In this document: positions 8,697 to 17,540 of the stretch, piece after piece
How the letters are laid out: the number at the start of each line of letters is the position of its first letter
Position numbering within the stretch: the stretch's first letter is position 1
Assembly: GCA_041920415.1 (NCBI GenBank)
Contig: JBHGYD010000048.1
Span: 48,142-112,141, forward strand
DNA: 64,000 nt
Origin: JBHGYD01 sp041920415
Lineage (GTDB): Bacteria; Bacillota; Bacilli; Bacillales; Anoxybacillaceae
Direction: 5' to 3'
Program-made: the position numbers and the translations under genes
The notes under the pieces: generated by a model
Told to the model about the DNA's origin: nothing
Seen by the model: only the letters and a program-made list of their open reading frames with translations
Database searches by the model: none

Positions 8697-9125
8697 ATGA
8701 AACAAACCTTTCGTTCGATCCCTCGTCCGCTTGTAAGAGCCAATCAATGGTTCATTGTTATAAGTGTTGTTGCGACATGGATGACAGGTCAAGAATGGTT
8801 GCTTGCTTTGCCACTAGTTGCTGGATTGCTTGGACTGTTCTTTGGCTTTAACCCTGTCATGCGCTTAGCGAAGTTGTTTTTAACGAAGCCCCCTTCTGAG
8901 TATGTTCCAGAAGATGCCGATCAGCAGCAGTTCAACCAAATTATTGCCGTTATATGTCTTTCTGTTGGATTGATTAGTTACTTAGCTCATTGGATGATCG
9001 TTGCCTACATCTTCACAGCAATGGTAGCATTGGCAGCATTTGTCGCTATCCTCGGGTTTTGTATTGGGTGTTTTATTCGCTATCAATGGCAACAATACCG
9101 TTATAGAAAAGCCTCTAACCCTTGA
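8697..9125 (+). CDS. DUF4395 membrane protein
   Basis: A 142-residue protein with four hydrophobic segments (about 18-38, 40-55, 78-100 and 103-125) separated by a charged loop (KLFLTKPPSEYVPEDADQQQ). It ends in a basic cytoplasmic tail. The opening IPRPLVRANQW and the GFNPVMRLAK segment match DUF4395 proteins. Family function is unknown; members often sit near thiol-redox genes, but none is present here. ATG 8697 has AAGAAAGGTAGGG upstream. A terminator shared with hutG follows. Confidence 0.8.
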   Translation: MKQTFRSIPRPLVRANQWFIVISVVATWMTGQEWLLALPLVAGLLGLFFGFNPVMRLAKLFLTKPPSEYVPEDADQQQFNQIIAVICLSVGLISYLAHWMIVAYIFTAMVALAAFVAILGFCIGCFIRYQWQQYRYRKASNP

Positions 9126-9134
9126 TAGCATGCA

Positions 9135-9174
9135 AAAAGAGGGTGTTTCACTCATGGTGGTGACCCCCTCTTTA
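9135..9174. terminator. Terminator between the DUF4395 gene and hutG
   Basis: AAAGAGGG at 9137 pairs with CCCTCTTT at 9165, with extra pairs inside. It lies between convergent genes. Confidence 0.75.
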
Positions 9175-9183
9175 TCACTTATA

Positions 9184-10146
9184 TTAAAGCCATCCCGTCT
9201 TTTTCTTCCCTTTTAAAAATTGCAAAATGACCCACGCAGCCGTTCGGCTTGTCATATTACGAAAATCAATGGTTGGGTCAATTTCCACAATATCCATCGC
9301 TTGAACGATATCATACTCCGCTAATAAAGCAACTGCCTTCAGTAACGAATAGCTGTCCATTCCTCCAGGACCAATCGCTGGACATCCTGGGGCAAACGCT
9401 TGGTCAAGAACATCCATATCGACTGATACATACACGACATCTACTTCTTTTTCTAATGTTGCCATACTCTCCTTAATGATGGTTTCGATTGTACATCTGT
9501 GCACATCGTCCATCGTATACATCGTTACCCCATGTTGTCTGCCATACTCCGTATATACTTTACTATTCGCAAAATCGCGAAGGCCAATTTGAATGAGGTG
9601 ACGTCCTTCGATTACGCCCGATTCTAACAAACTTCGAAATGGTGTTCCATTTGTCGGTCCTCCATCTTCTAAGTTGCGCAAATCGTGATGGGCATCAAAT
9701 TGAATAATACCGATTTTCCCCCACTGTTTCTGAAATCCGCTCACAACAGGGAAACTAATCGAGTGATCTCCTCCAAGAACAATAAACAACGTATGAGGAT
9801 TCATGGCCACAACTTGCTCCACCGTTTCCGCAATGCGTTTTTGCGACTCGATGATATCAGTCGGATGCATCACAATATCGCCATAATCGGTCACGATAAC
9901 ATTGGTCAAGTCAAGATCCTCTTCTATCGAATACGTGCTGTAAGAAGAAAGAATTTGGCGAATGACACTAGGGGCAAAAGCGGCACCAGAGTGACTGATC
10001 GATGATTTAGATAATGGCACACCGACGAGGCCGATACGTCCTCCTGTCTTTCCGTCCCATTGGCATAACAGTTCACTTGCTTTTGTCACATAGCGGTCTT
10101 TAAAAACTGCTTTCCCCACTTCTTTAAGAAAGAGAAATGGCTGCAT
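9184..10146 (-). CDS. hutG: Formimidoylglutamase HutG (ureohydrolase family)
   Basis: A 320-residue member of the arginase/agmatinase fold with the binuclear manganese motifs FIVLGGDHSIS near residue 124, IIQFDAHHDLR near 147 and VSVDMDVLDQAFAPGCPAIGPGG near 242. It hydrolyses N-formimino-L-glutamate to glutamate and formamide, the last step of the hut pathway. ATG 10146 is preceded by GAGGAG. The gene overlaps the 3' end of hutI by 23 bases on the same strand, so it is the last gene of the hut operon. Confidence 0.95.
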   Translation of the reverse strand: MQPFLFLKEVGKAVFKDRYVTKASELLCQWDGKTGGRIGLVGVPLSKSSISHSGAAFAPSVIRQILSSYSTYSIEEDLDLTNVIVTDYGDIVMHPTDIIESQKRIAETVEQVVAMNPHTLFIVLGGDHSISFPVVSGFQKQWGKIGIIQFDAHHDLRNLEDGGPTNGTPFRSLLESGVIEGRHLIQIGLRDFANSKVYTEYGRQHGVTMYTMDDVHRCTIETIIKESMATLEKEVDVVYVSVDMDVLDQAFAPGCPAIGPGGMDSYSLLKAVALLAEYDIVQAMDIVEIDPTIDFRNMTSRTAAWVILQFLKGKKKTGWL

Positions 10147-11398
10147 GATTTTTTCTCCTCTCTACGACAACGTTTCCACCTTTTAAGACTATGTTGACAT
10201 GGTTCACACCGTAATGGTACGGAATATACGCATAATTTGGGGCATCCCAAATGACGATATCAGCTTTTCTTCCGATCATGATGCGTCCCGCTTCCTCTCC
10301 ACGGTTAATCGCGTAAGCGGCATTCACGGTCACTGCATGCCAAATTTCCTCTGGTGTCATTTTTAATTTCAATGCCGCGAGCGACATAATGAACTGCAAG
10401 TTTTCCGTTGGCGAGCTGCCCGGATTAAAATCAGTCGATAGAGCCACAGCGACACCTGCTTCAATCATTTCCCGCGCTCTTGCGTACTTTTCCTTTCCTA
10501 AATAAAACGAGGTGCCTGGAAGTAGGACAGCAATCGTATCCGAATTGGCAAGTTGCGCAATGCCAACGTCTGATGCGCCAACAAGATGATCGCCACTCAC
10601 TGCGCCTAGTTCAACCGCCAGTTCCGTACCGCCAAGTGAATCAATTTCATCAGCGTGAATTTTCACAGCAAATCCTTTCGCTTTGGCCGCTTGTAAAAAC
10701 GCGCGCGACTGTTCTATCGTAAATACGCCTGTTTCGCAAAAAATATCAACAAACTCAGCCAAGGTTTCTTGTTGAATCACATCAAGCAATCCTAACATCT
10801 TCTCTAGAAAGCCGTCTGAGTCGTTTTTGTACTCTGGCGGAATCGCATGTGTGCCTAAAAACGTCGAAACAAGGTCAACCGGGTGCTCTTGTTGCAACCG
10901 TTTGACGACACGTAGCTGTTTCAGCTCTGTCTCCTCATCCAATCCATATCCACTCTTCGCTTCAACTGTTGTCATCCCATAAGACAACATTCGATCAAGA
11001 TGAAACTTTGCTTTTACGAACAACTCCTCTTCGCTCGCTTTTCTTGTTGCTTGTACCGTCGATAAAATACCGCCGCCTCGTTTTAAAATTTCTAAATATG
11101 GAACGCCTTGTTGCTTTAATGTTAATTCATGCTCTCTTGAACCGGCGAACACAAGGTGTGTATGCGGATCAACAAGTCCTGGTGTGACAAGTTTTCCATT
11201 CGCGTCAATTACGATATTAGCATGAAAGTTTTTCGCTTCCTCGTTATTGCCAATAAACGTAATTTTTCCATCCTTCACACCAATGGCGGCATGCTCTAGA
11301 ATAGGGAGCGTTTTCATTTGCTCCCCTTTGGCTGGTCCATCCCCTTCCATTGTTAGAAGCTGACCGATGTTGACAATAAGCGTATCGAAATGAGACAT
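10124..11398 (-). CDS. hutI: Imidazolonepropionase HutI
   Basis: A 424-residue metal-dependent amidohydrolase that opens 4-imidazolone-5-propionate to formiminoglutamate. The TIM-barrel metal ligands are visible: GLVDPHTHLVFAGSR near residue 75, KIHADEID near 243 and ALSTDFNPGSSPTENL near 315. The start has AAGGGGGATATAGCT directly upstream. It sits between hutU (14-bp gap) and hutG (overlap). Confidence 0.96.
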   Translation of the reverse strand: MSHFDTLIVNIGQLLTMEGDGPAKGEQMKTLPILEHAAIGVKDGKITFIGNNEEAKNFHANIVIDANGKLVTPGLVDPHTHLVFAGSREHELTLKQQGVPYLEILKRGGGILSTVQATRKASEEELFVKAKFHLDRMLSYGMTTVEAKSGYGLDEETELKQLRVVKRLQQEHPVDLVSTFLGTHAIPPEYKNDSDGFLEKMLGLLDVIQQETLAEFVDIFCETGVFTIEQSRAFLQAAKAKGFAVKIHADEIDSLGGTELAVELGAVSGDHLVGASDVGIAQLANSDTIAVLLPGTSFYLGKEKYARAREMIEAGVAVALSTDFNPGSSPTENLQFIMSLAALKLKMTPEEIWHAVTVNAAYAINRGEEAGRIMIGRKADIVIWDAPNYAYIPYHYGVNHVNIVLKGGNVVVERRKNHAAISLS

Positions 11399-11411
11399 AG
11401 CTATATCCCCC

Positions 11412-13082
11412 TTATAGTCGATGTCGCATCGGAATGACGATATTCATTTCATCCGCCACTTCAATGGCACGCTCATACCCGGCATCTGCGTGGCGAATAA
11501 CACCCATGCCAGGGTCTGTCGTCAACACACGTTCCAAACGTTCTTTTGCTAAATCCGTACCATCGGCAACAATGACCATACCAGCATGCAACGAATATCC
11601 CATACCAACACCACCGCCATGATGGAAAGAAATCCACGAACCGCCAGCAGCTGTATTAATGAGTGCGTTCAATACCGCCCAATCGCCAATGGCGTCACTT
11701 CCATCCTTCATTGCTTCTGTTTCGCGGTTTGGTGAAGCGACCGAACCGCAATCCAAATGGTCTCTGCCAATGACAATCGGTGCTTTAATTTCGCCTTTGC
11801 GCACGAGTTCATTGATCGCAAGTCCCATTTTCACCCGTTCACCATACCCTAACCAACAAATCCGCGCAGGCAAGCCTTGGAACGCTACTTTCTTTTGCGC
11901 CATCTCAATCCAGCGAATCAATGCTTTGTTTTCTGGGAATAATTCTTTAATCAATTCGTCTGTCCGATAAATGTCCTCTGGGTCACCGGATAATGCCGCC
12001 CAGCGGAAAGGTCCTTTTCCTTCGCAAAAGAGCGGGCGGATATATGCTGGTACGAATCCTGGAAACGCAAATGCATTCTCGACTCCTTCATCTTTTGCGA
12101 CTTGGCGAATGTTGTTACCGTAGTCGAATACGATTGCCCCACGCTTTTGAAACTCAAGCATCGCTTCCACATGTCTTGCCATACTTTGTTTCGAGCGGCG
12201 CATATATTCATTCGGATCTTTTCTTCTTAAATCGGCCGCTTCTTCTAGCGACATTCCTGTAGGAATATAACCGTTTAACGGATCATGCGCAGACGTTTGG
12301 TCGGTGACAATATCGATTTTCACGCCGCGTTTTAATAGCTCATGATGCACTTCCGCGGCATTACCGACAAGTCCAATGGAAAGAGGCTCTCCCTTTTCTT
12401 TTGCTGCGTATGCCCAAAGAAGCGCTTCATCCAACGAATCGGTCATGCGATCGCAATATTTCGTATCTAACCGCTTTTGAATGCGGCTTGGATCGACTTC
12501 AACAGCGATGACCACCCCTTCATTCATCGTGACCGCCAGAGGTTGCGCACCGCCCATGCCACCTAATCCAGCTGTAAGCGTTAATGTTCCTTTCAATGTT
12601 CCACCAAAGTGTTGTTTTGCCACGGCCGCAAACGTTTCATATGTTCCTTGTAAAATGCCTTGCGTACCAATGTAAATCCAGCTTCCTGCGGTCATCTGAC
12701 CATACATAATTAGCCCCTTTTTATCCAACTCATGGAAATGTTCCCATGTCGCCCATTTTGGTACAAGAACAGAGTTCGAAAGAAGTACTCTCGGTGCGCG
12801 TTCATGCGTTTTAAACACCCCAACCGGTTTTCCTGATTGAATGAGAAGCGTTTCATCCTTTTCTAGTTCTCTTAACGCCCTCACAATCGCATCAAACGCT
12901 TCCCAGTTCCTTGCTGCTTTTCCGATACCTCCGTAGACAATGAGATCCTCCGGTTTTTCTGCTACTTCTGGATCTAAATTGTTATACAACATACGAAGGA
13001 CGGCTTCCTGTTCCCAGCCTTTACATTCTAATTCAAGGCCTTTTTTTGCTTTTACATTACGTGAAGTTGCTTGACTCATCAT
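11412..13082 (-). CDS. hutU: Urocanate hydratase HutU
   Basis: A 556-residue urocanase that converts urocanate to imidazolonepropionate with tightly bound NAD+. It shows the family segments DLIVYGGIGKAARNWEAF near the N-terminus, ARICWLGYGERVKMGLAIN near residue 405 and the glycine-rich NAD region TAGLGGMGGAQPLAVTMN near 170. The start is ATG 13082 or the adjacent ATG 13079, preceded by AAAGGGGAAG. A longer reading that begins inside hutH has no ribosome binding site. Confidence 0.96.
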   Translation of the reverse strand: MMSQATSRNVKAKKGLELECKGWEQEAVLRMLYNNLDPEVAEKPEDLIVYGGIGKAARNWEAFDAIVRALRELEKDETLLIQSGKPVGVFKTHERAPRVLLSNSVLVPKWATWEHFHELDKKGLIMYGQMTAGSWIYIGTQGILQGTYETFAAVAKQHFGGTLKGTLTLTAGLGGMGGAQPLAVTMNEGVVIAVEVDPSRIQKRLDTKYCDRMTDSLDEALLWAYAAKEKGEPLSIGLVGNAAEVHHELLKRGVKIDIVTDQTSAHDPLNGYIPTGMSLEEAADLRRKDPNEYMRRSKQSMARHVEAMLEFQKRGAIVFDYGNNIRQVAKDEGVENAFAFPGFVPAYIRPLFCEGKGPFRWAALSGDPEDIYRTDELIKELFPENKALIRWIEMAQKKVAFQGLPARICWLGYGERVKMGLAINELVRKGEIKAPIVIGRDHLDCGSVASPNRETEAMKDGSDAIGDWAVLNALINTAAGGSWISFHHGGGVGMGYSLHAGMVIVADGTDLAKERLERVLTTDPGMGVIRHADAGYERAIEVADEMNIVIPMRHRL

Positions 13083-13096
13083 AACTTCCCCTTTCA

Positions 13097-14620
13097 TTAA
13101 TATTGATTCGTTGTCGTCATTGTTTTTAGAAAAAAAATCCAATCAATGTCTTTCAACCATTTCGCTGCTGCTTCGATGTCTTTTGAGAAGATGCGGTCTT
13201 TTGTAATGGATGGAACGACATTTCTTGCTGCTTCATAAAACTTTCGCGTCTTTGGTGCCATGTTTTCCACACCGCGATACTCAACCGCTTGCATCGCACA
13301 AATAAGTTCAATCGCGAGCACCCGTCTTGTATTTTGCAAGATCGCATATGCGTGACGAGAAGCGATCGTCCCCATGCTGACATGGTCTTCTTGATTGGCC
13401 GATGATGGAATGGAATCCACGCTTGCCGGATGAGCAAGTGTTTTATTTTCAGACACAAGCGAAGCAGCGGCATACTGCATAATCATCGCTCCCGACTGAA
13501 GTCCAGGCGCCGGGCTTAAAAACGGCGGCAAATCGTTTAGTTGAGGATTCACAAGCCGTTCAATCCGCCGCTCCGAAATGTTTGCCAGCTCAGCAACGGC
13601 AATTTTCATAAAATCCATCGCCAGCGCAATTGGCTGTCCGTGAAAATTCCCCCCAGAAATGACCCTCGCACCTTCTTCGAAAATGAGCGGGTTATCCGTT
13701 GCGGCATTCATTTCGATTTCTAACTTTTCTTTTACATAATCAAGCGCTTGCCATGACGCCCCGTGTACTTGTGGGATGCAACGAAGAGAATAAGCGTCTT
13801 GCACACGCAGTTCTCCTTGTCGCGTCGTCAGCTTGCTGCCTGTTAAATAGTCGCGGAGTCTTGCCGCTACTTCCGATTGTTGTTTGTAACCACGGACAAG
13901 ATGAATGCGCTCATCAAATGCATCAACAATCCCGCGTAATCCTTCTATTGTCATTGCTGCAATCGCTTCACTTTCATATGCCAATTGTTCTGCCTCTAAA
14001 TATGCGACAACGCCCATGGCTGTCATGGCTTGTGTGCCATTAATGAGCGCTAATCCTTCTTTCGCCTTTAACGTAATCGGAGCAATCCCTTCCTTCGACA
14101 GCGCTTCCATCGTCTGCATCCGCTGTCCGTGATAAAATACTTCCCCTTCTCCCAAAAGCGCCAACGCTAAATGAGAAAGCGGGGCAAGATCACCGCTTGC
14201 TCCTAGCGAGCCTTGTTGCGGAATGATTGGATGAATTTTCGCATTTAATAAATCCAATAACCGTTCAATCACAACCGGACGAACGCCAGAATAACCTTTT
14301 AAAAGAGCATTGGCGCGAAGAAGGAGCATGGCCCGTGACACTACTTCTGGAAACGGCTCTCCAACACCACATGCATGCGAATGAATCAAATTCCACTGTA
14401 ATTCTTCTACATCACCGGCATGAATTAACACATCACTAAACTTTCCAAAACCTGTGTTAATGCCGTAAACAACGTTTTGATTCGCGACAATTTCCTCGAC
14501 TGCTTTTCTGCTTCTTTCCACTGCCTCCATGCTTTCTTGAGAAGCAATCACAAGTTCATCACGGTACAATACCCGCTTCACTTCCTCTAACGTTAATGTA
14601 TGACCCGTTAAAATCACCAT
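13097..14620 (-). CDS. hutH: Histidine ammonia-lyase HutH
   Basis: A 507-residue ammonia-lyase that converts L-histidine to urocanate. The MIO cofactor triad Ala-Ser-Gly is at residues 141-143 within QQGSLGASGDLAPLSH, with YGINTGFGK near 52 and VHGASWQAL and MQYAAASLVSEN further on. ATG 14620 follows GAGAGGGTG. It is the second gene of the operon, behind the HutP attenuator at 14650-14724. The C-terminus (FFLKTMTTTNQY) runs to within 15 bases of hutU. Confidence 0.97.
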   Translation of the reverse strand: MVILTGHTLTLEEVKRVLYRDELVIASQESMEAVERSRKAVEEIVANQNVVYGINTGFGKFSDVLIHAGDVEELQWNLIHSHACGVGEPFPEVVSRAMLLLRANALLKGYSGVRPVVIERLLDLLNAKIHPIIPQQGSLGASGDLAPLSHLALALLGEGEVFYHGQRMQTMEALSKEGIAPITLKAKEGLALINGTQAMTAMGVVAYLEAEQLAYESEAIAAMTIEGLRGIVDAFDERIHLVRGYKQQSEVAARLRDYLTGSKLTTRQGELRVQDAYSLRCIPQVHGASWQALDYVKEKLEIEMNAATDNPLIFEEGARVISGGNFHGQPIALAMDFMKIAVAELANISERRIERLVNPQLNDLPPFLSPAPGLQSGAMIMQYAAASLVSENKTLAHPASVDSIPSSANQEDHVSMGTIASRHAYAILQNTRRVLAIELICAMQAVEYRGVENMAPKTRKFYEAARNVVPSITKDRIFSKDIEAAAKWLKDIDWIFFLKTMTTTNQY

Positions 14621-14649
14621 GAATCAAACACCCTCTCCATCGCTTTAGA

Positions 14650-14724
14650 GAAATAAAGAAAGAGGCTATATCCGCAACGCGTTTTTTGTTGCGATATATA
14701 GCCTCCTACTAAACTAAAAAACTA
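14650..14724 (-). promoter_or_regulatory. HutP-responsive antiterminator/terminator between hutP and hutH
   Basis: On the minus strand four UAG triplets (14724-14722, 14716-14714, 14711-14709, 14708-14706) lead straight into a long hairpin (14705-14662, GAGGCTATATATCGCAAC pairing with GTTGCGGATATAGCCTC) and a U-rich tail. HutP is known to bind NAG-triplet clusters in the presence of histidine and magnesium and so prevent hut terminator formation. Layout and position match B. subtilis, but the triplet spacing (5, 2, 0) is tighter than the usual four bases. Confidence 0.9.
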
Positions 14725-14730
14725 TAGGCT

Positions 14731-15180
14731 TTATATATGATTAATTCCTAATCCGATTGTCTCATGTTCGAGTCCACGAATCGGTGCGCCAATCGTACCG
14801 TACAAGGCAACGGCGATCCATTCCCCTTCTTCGTCGTTTTCATACGGTTTTCCTCTCACAACAGCGAAACGAAGACCGACCGTCCTCATTAAATCTCCTA
14901 ACTCCACTTGTCCTCTCGTTACGCCTTGCACCGCCTCAATGACGGCATGATACAACGCATGCATTTCCCGATATAACCCGCTGTTCACCACATTGTTACG
15001 TTTTGCCGCTGTTTCAATGGAAGCAACAATTTTTTGCAGTTCCATCGAGCCCACTTTTCCTTTGCAGTAGCACCACTCTAGCGCATCTAAATGGGCAATG
15101 ATTTCTGCTTCTTCCTCTTCTTCCAACATAGCGAGCAATACCGCATTTCGTCCAATTCTTCCTTTTGCTTGTTTAAGCAT
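14731..15180 (-). CDS. hutP: Hut operon antiterminator HutP
   Basis: A 149-residue RNA-binding antiterminator. The family blocks are GRIGRNAVLLAMLEEEE, CKGKVGSMELQKIVASIETA, ALYHAVIEAVQGVTRG, LMRTVGLRFAVVRG and EWIAVALYGTIGAPIRGLEHETIGLGINHI at the C-terminus, the last containing metal- and histidine-contacting residues. ATG 15180 is chosen because AGGTG lies eight bases upstream; an upstream in-frame GTG has none. It is the first gene of hutPHUIG, with a clear promoter at 15261-15233. Confidence 0.95.
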   Translation of the reverse strand: MLKQAKGRIGRNAVLLAMLEEEEEAEIIAHLDALEWCYCKGKVGSMELQKIVASIETAAKRNNVVNSGLYREMHALYHAVIEAVQGVTRGQVELGDLMRTVGLRFAVVRGKPYENDEEGEWIAVALYGTIGAPIRGLEHETIGLGINHI

Positions 15181-15232
15181 GCCGTCCACACCTATTTTTG
15201 TAATTTTCTAAATAAACTACTAGCTTATTGTT

Positions 15233-15261
15233 ATTGTATGGTTTGATTTTTTTATTGTCAA
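15233..15261 (-). promoter_or_regulatory. hut operon SigA promoter
   Basis: TTGACA (15261-15256) and TACAAT (15238-15233) with a 17-base spacer on the minus strand, 53 bases before the hutP start codon. Confidence 0.85.
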
Positions 15262-15679
15262 TTATTTTTTACCATATTTTAACAAATTAATATAGTGATT
15301 TATTAATAAACTAAAGTAGCAATTAGCCATGTTGTTTACATATACAAGAACAATACTGCTTTTTTGACAACATAATGGTATAAGAAAAAAAGAAGAAGCT
15401 GAGAATGTTACCAACTTCCATCCGAGCAGGTCGCCTTCGTCTACAGTTTTTTTATCAAAAAACTCTTTAAAAAGATTCCTTCCCGCATGTCGTTATTATT
15501 TATAGGTATCAATCATTTCTGCAAAAATCGCAAAACAATCGTTTCATGACCGAGGGATAAGTTTCTCGGTTTTTTATTTTTCATATAATAGTTACTTTTC
15601 CTTTTAATGTATATTATTTACATATTTTTGAAAAAGTGATATCATTATGATATAAAATTAATATAAGGTGGGTATTCTT
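15262..15679. other. Intergenic region between hut promoter and SPFH gene; possible structured transcript
   Basis: No gene is visible. From about 15395 to 15475 the composition becomes GC-richer than the AT-rich flanks and contains GAAG...CTTC and AGTTTTTT/AAAAAACT pairings. At 15549-15585 a stem ACCGAG/CTCGGT is followed by TTTTTTATTTTT, a convincing plus-strand terminator with no open reading frame in front of it. A TTGACA occurs at 15364. Together these suggest a small RNA or an attenuated leader. I do not recognise any known riboswitch or T-box core. Confidence 0.35.
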
Positions 15680-16522
15680 ATGAAAGAAACAAAAGCGTGG
15701 TATATCAACGGTTTTGTTGGGATTGTCTTCGTTTTAGCTTTATTAGGAGGAGCTATACTGAGCATTCTTCATCAAGTAATTATCTCCGCAGCTTTATGTT
15801 TTGTATTAGCTATTGTATTAACAAGTGGCATTACGATTGTTCAGCCAAATCAAGCGAAAGTCGTCACCTTTTTCGGGCGTTATTTAGGCAGCATTCGCGA
15901 CAGCGGTCTATTTCTTACGATTCCATTAACGATTCGCCCAACCGTTTCTCTTCGTGTTCGCAACTTTAACAGCAGCACGTTAAAAGTCAATGATGTCGAA
16001 GGAAATCCAATCGAAATTGCGGCGGTTATCGTATTTAAAGTCATTGATTCTGCCAAAGCTGTTTTTGATGTAGAAAATTATGAAAAGTTCGTTGAAATTC
16101 AAAGCGAAACAGCAATTCGCCACGTCGCGACAAAATACCCTTACGACACATTTGAAAATCATGAAATTACGTTAAGAGGAAACGCCGATGTAATCTCCGA
16201 AGTATTAGCGAAAGAATTGCAAGAACGGCTGACAGTTGCCGGTGTGGAAGTGATGGAAGCTCGTCTCAGCCATCTTGCCTACTCTCCTGAAATCGCAAGT
16301 GCCATGTTACAACGGCAACAAGCGGCAGCGATTTTGGCAGCACGCAAAAAAATCGTCGAAGGAGCCGTTTCCATGGCACAAATGGCGATTGAGCAGCTTG
16401 ACAAAGAAGGAATCTTAGAGCTAGATGATGAAAGAAAAGCAAATATGGTCAATAACTTAATGGTCGCAATCGTTTCCGAACGGGCTACCCAACCAGTCAT
16501 TAATACTGGAAGTTTGTATTGA
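15680..16522 (+). CDS. SPFH/band-7 membrane protein
   Basis: A 280-residue stomatin/prohibitin-like protein. Two N-terminal hydrophobic segments (about residues 8-30 and 33-52) anchor it. They are followed by an SPFH domain (ITIVQPNQAKVVTFFGRYLGSIRDSGLFLTIP onward to about 210) and a short helical C-terminus rich in Ala and Glu. Such proteins oligomerise at membrane microdomains; a specific partner is unknown. The start ATG 15680 has AAGGTGGG seven bases upstream. A small RHH gene follows 15 bases downstream and is probably co-transcribed. Confidence 0.85.
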   Translation: MKETKAWYINGFVGIVFVLALLGGAILSILHQVIISAALCFVLAIVLTSGITIVQPNQAKVVTFFGRYLGSIRDSGLFLTIPLTIRPTVSLRVRNFNSSTLKVNDVEGNPIEIAAVIVFKVIDSAKAVFDVENYEKFVEIQSETAIRHVATKYPYDTFENHEITLRGNADVISEVLAKELQERLTVAGVEVMEARLSHLAYSPEIASAMLQRQQAAAILAARKKIVEGAVSMAQMAIEQLDKEGILELDDERKANMVNNLMVAIVSERATQPVINTGSLY

Positions 16523-16537
16523 TGGTTGTGGAGTCAC

Positions 16538-16711
16538 ATGACAAAAAAGAAAAGTTTTCCGTTACGAATCGATCCTGCTTTATATGAAATTATCGAACGC
16601 TGGGCGCAAGAAGAATTTCGCAGCGTTAACGCACACATTGAATTTTTGCTGCGTGATGCCGCGCGGCGTGAAGGACGGCTGAAAAAAGAAAAAAAGAAAA
16701 CAGAGGAATAA
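16538..16711 (+). CDS. Small Arc/ribbon-helix-helix-like protein
   Basis: A 57-residue basic protein. It opens KKKSFPLRIDPALYEIIERWAQEEFRSVN (quoted in parts: KKKSFPLRIDPALYEIIERW, AQEEFRSVN), which fits an Arc-type beta-strand, helix A and helix B, and ends in a highly charged tail. It may bind DNA, but its place downstream of the SPFH gene suggests an accessory to that protein. ATG 16538 has GTGGAG upstream at short spacing. A terminator follows. Confidence 0.65.
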   Translation: MTKKKSFPLRIDPALYEIIERWAQEEFRSVNAHIEFLLRDAARREGRLKKEKKKTEE

Positions 16712-16721
16712 AGCAACGAAT

Positions 16722-16754
16722 CCCCCGCTCTAGTTTAATGAGCTGGGGGGGTTT
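16722..16754 (+). terminator. Terminator after the SPFH/RHH pair
   Basis: CCCCC at 16722 pairs with GGGGG at 16744, with CTC/GAG inside, followed by GTTTAT. Confidence 0.65.
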
Positions 16755-16819
16755 ATATGTAATGATATGAAGTTTTAGTAAACGCTGCGACAAAAAAGCG
16801 ATAAACAGAAGGATTTTTC

Positions 16820-17407
16820 TTATTTTAAATACTTTAAAATAACATCATAGCAACTCTTCTTATAAAACTCATGAAGATGATCTTCGTCACACATCAACCA
16901 CTGAATGAGGCATCCATCGATGATTGATCGAATCATCTTTGAAGCTGTATCCGCCTGAATGTCCGCTGAAAAGGTTCCTTCCGTTTGTCCAAGCGCAACA
17001 ATGTCGCGTCCGATTTTCCAACAGTTTTCGTAAAACTTAAGATTAATTTGTCGATAGTGCGGATTTCGGCTAGCTTGAGCGATAAAATCAAGATACACTT
17101 TGTAAAACTTTTTATTTTTTTCTGGATCAATAAAAACAGAATGAATGTATGCCTCTAATTTTTCGATCGCTGTTGCTTTTTTACTCACCGCTTTATATTC
17201 ATGTTGATAAATCCGATCCGTCACCCATTCCAGCAAGCTTAAAAACACGTCTTCCTTATTTTCAAAGTAATAATTCGTAACTCCTTTACTTACACCTGCA
17301 TAATCCGCGATATCTTGCAATGTCACCGCTTCGTATCCTTTATCTGAAACCGCTTGAAAAACAGCCCTTAAAATTTGTTCTCGCCTTTCTTCTGCTTTTT
17401 TCTTCAT
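16820..17407 (-). CDS. TetR-family regulator
   Basis: A 195-residue TetR protein. The N-terminal helix-turn-helix (residues ~5-50) contains REQILRAVFQAVSDKGYEAV and GVSKGVTNYYFENKEDVF. The C-terminal ligand domain (~60-195) resembles the BetI-type C-terminal domain. ATG 17407 has GAGAGGTGG seven bases upstream. It is divergent to the YhfP-like reductase; the palindrome TGACCGGTCA in the shared intergenic is a natural operator. Ligand unknown, plausibly an acyl-CoA or alpha,beta-unsaturated compound given its neighbour. Confidence 0.88.
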   Translation of the reverse strand: MKKKAEERREQILRAVFQAVSDKGYEAVTLQDIADYAGVSKGVTNYYFENKEDVFLSLLEWVTDRIYQHEYKAVSKKATAIEKLEAYIHSVFIDPEKNKKFYKVYLDFIAQASRNPHYRQINLKFYENCWKIGRDIVALGQTEGTFSADIQADTASKMIRSIIDGCLIQWLMCDEDHLHEFYKKSCYDVILKYLK

Positions 17408-17471
17408 AAAGCCACCTCTCGAACTTCGATCATATACGATATTATACATAATTTTTGACGACCAAAATATT

Positions 17472-17483
17472 TTGACCGGTCAG
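17472..17483. promoter_or_regulatory. Candidate TetR operator
   Basis: TGACCGGTCA (17473-17482) is a perfect 10-bp palindrome in the divergent intergenic, overlapping a TTGACC -35-like element of the yhfP-like gene. Confidence 0.5.
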
Positions 17484-17540
17484 AATAATTTTGTTATCGT
17501 TATAGACAAGAATATGAAAAAACTAAATGGGGGATGTCAA

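Noticed and set aside
9685..10005. Plus-strand frame inside hutG
   Set aside because: Antisense to a highly conserved gene, no ribosome binding site.
15395..15475. T-box, ykkC, SAM or fluoride riboswitch
   Set aside because: None of the conserved cores could be found; only a generic structured leader is supported.
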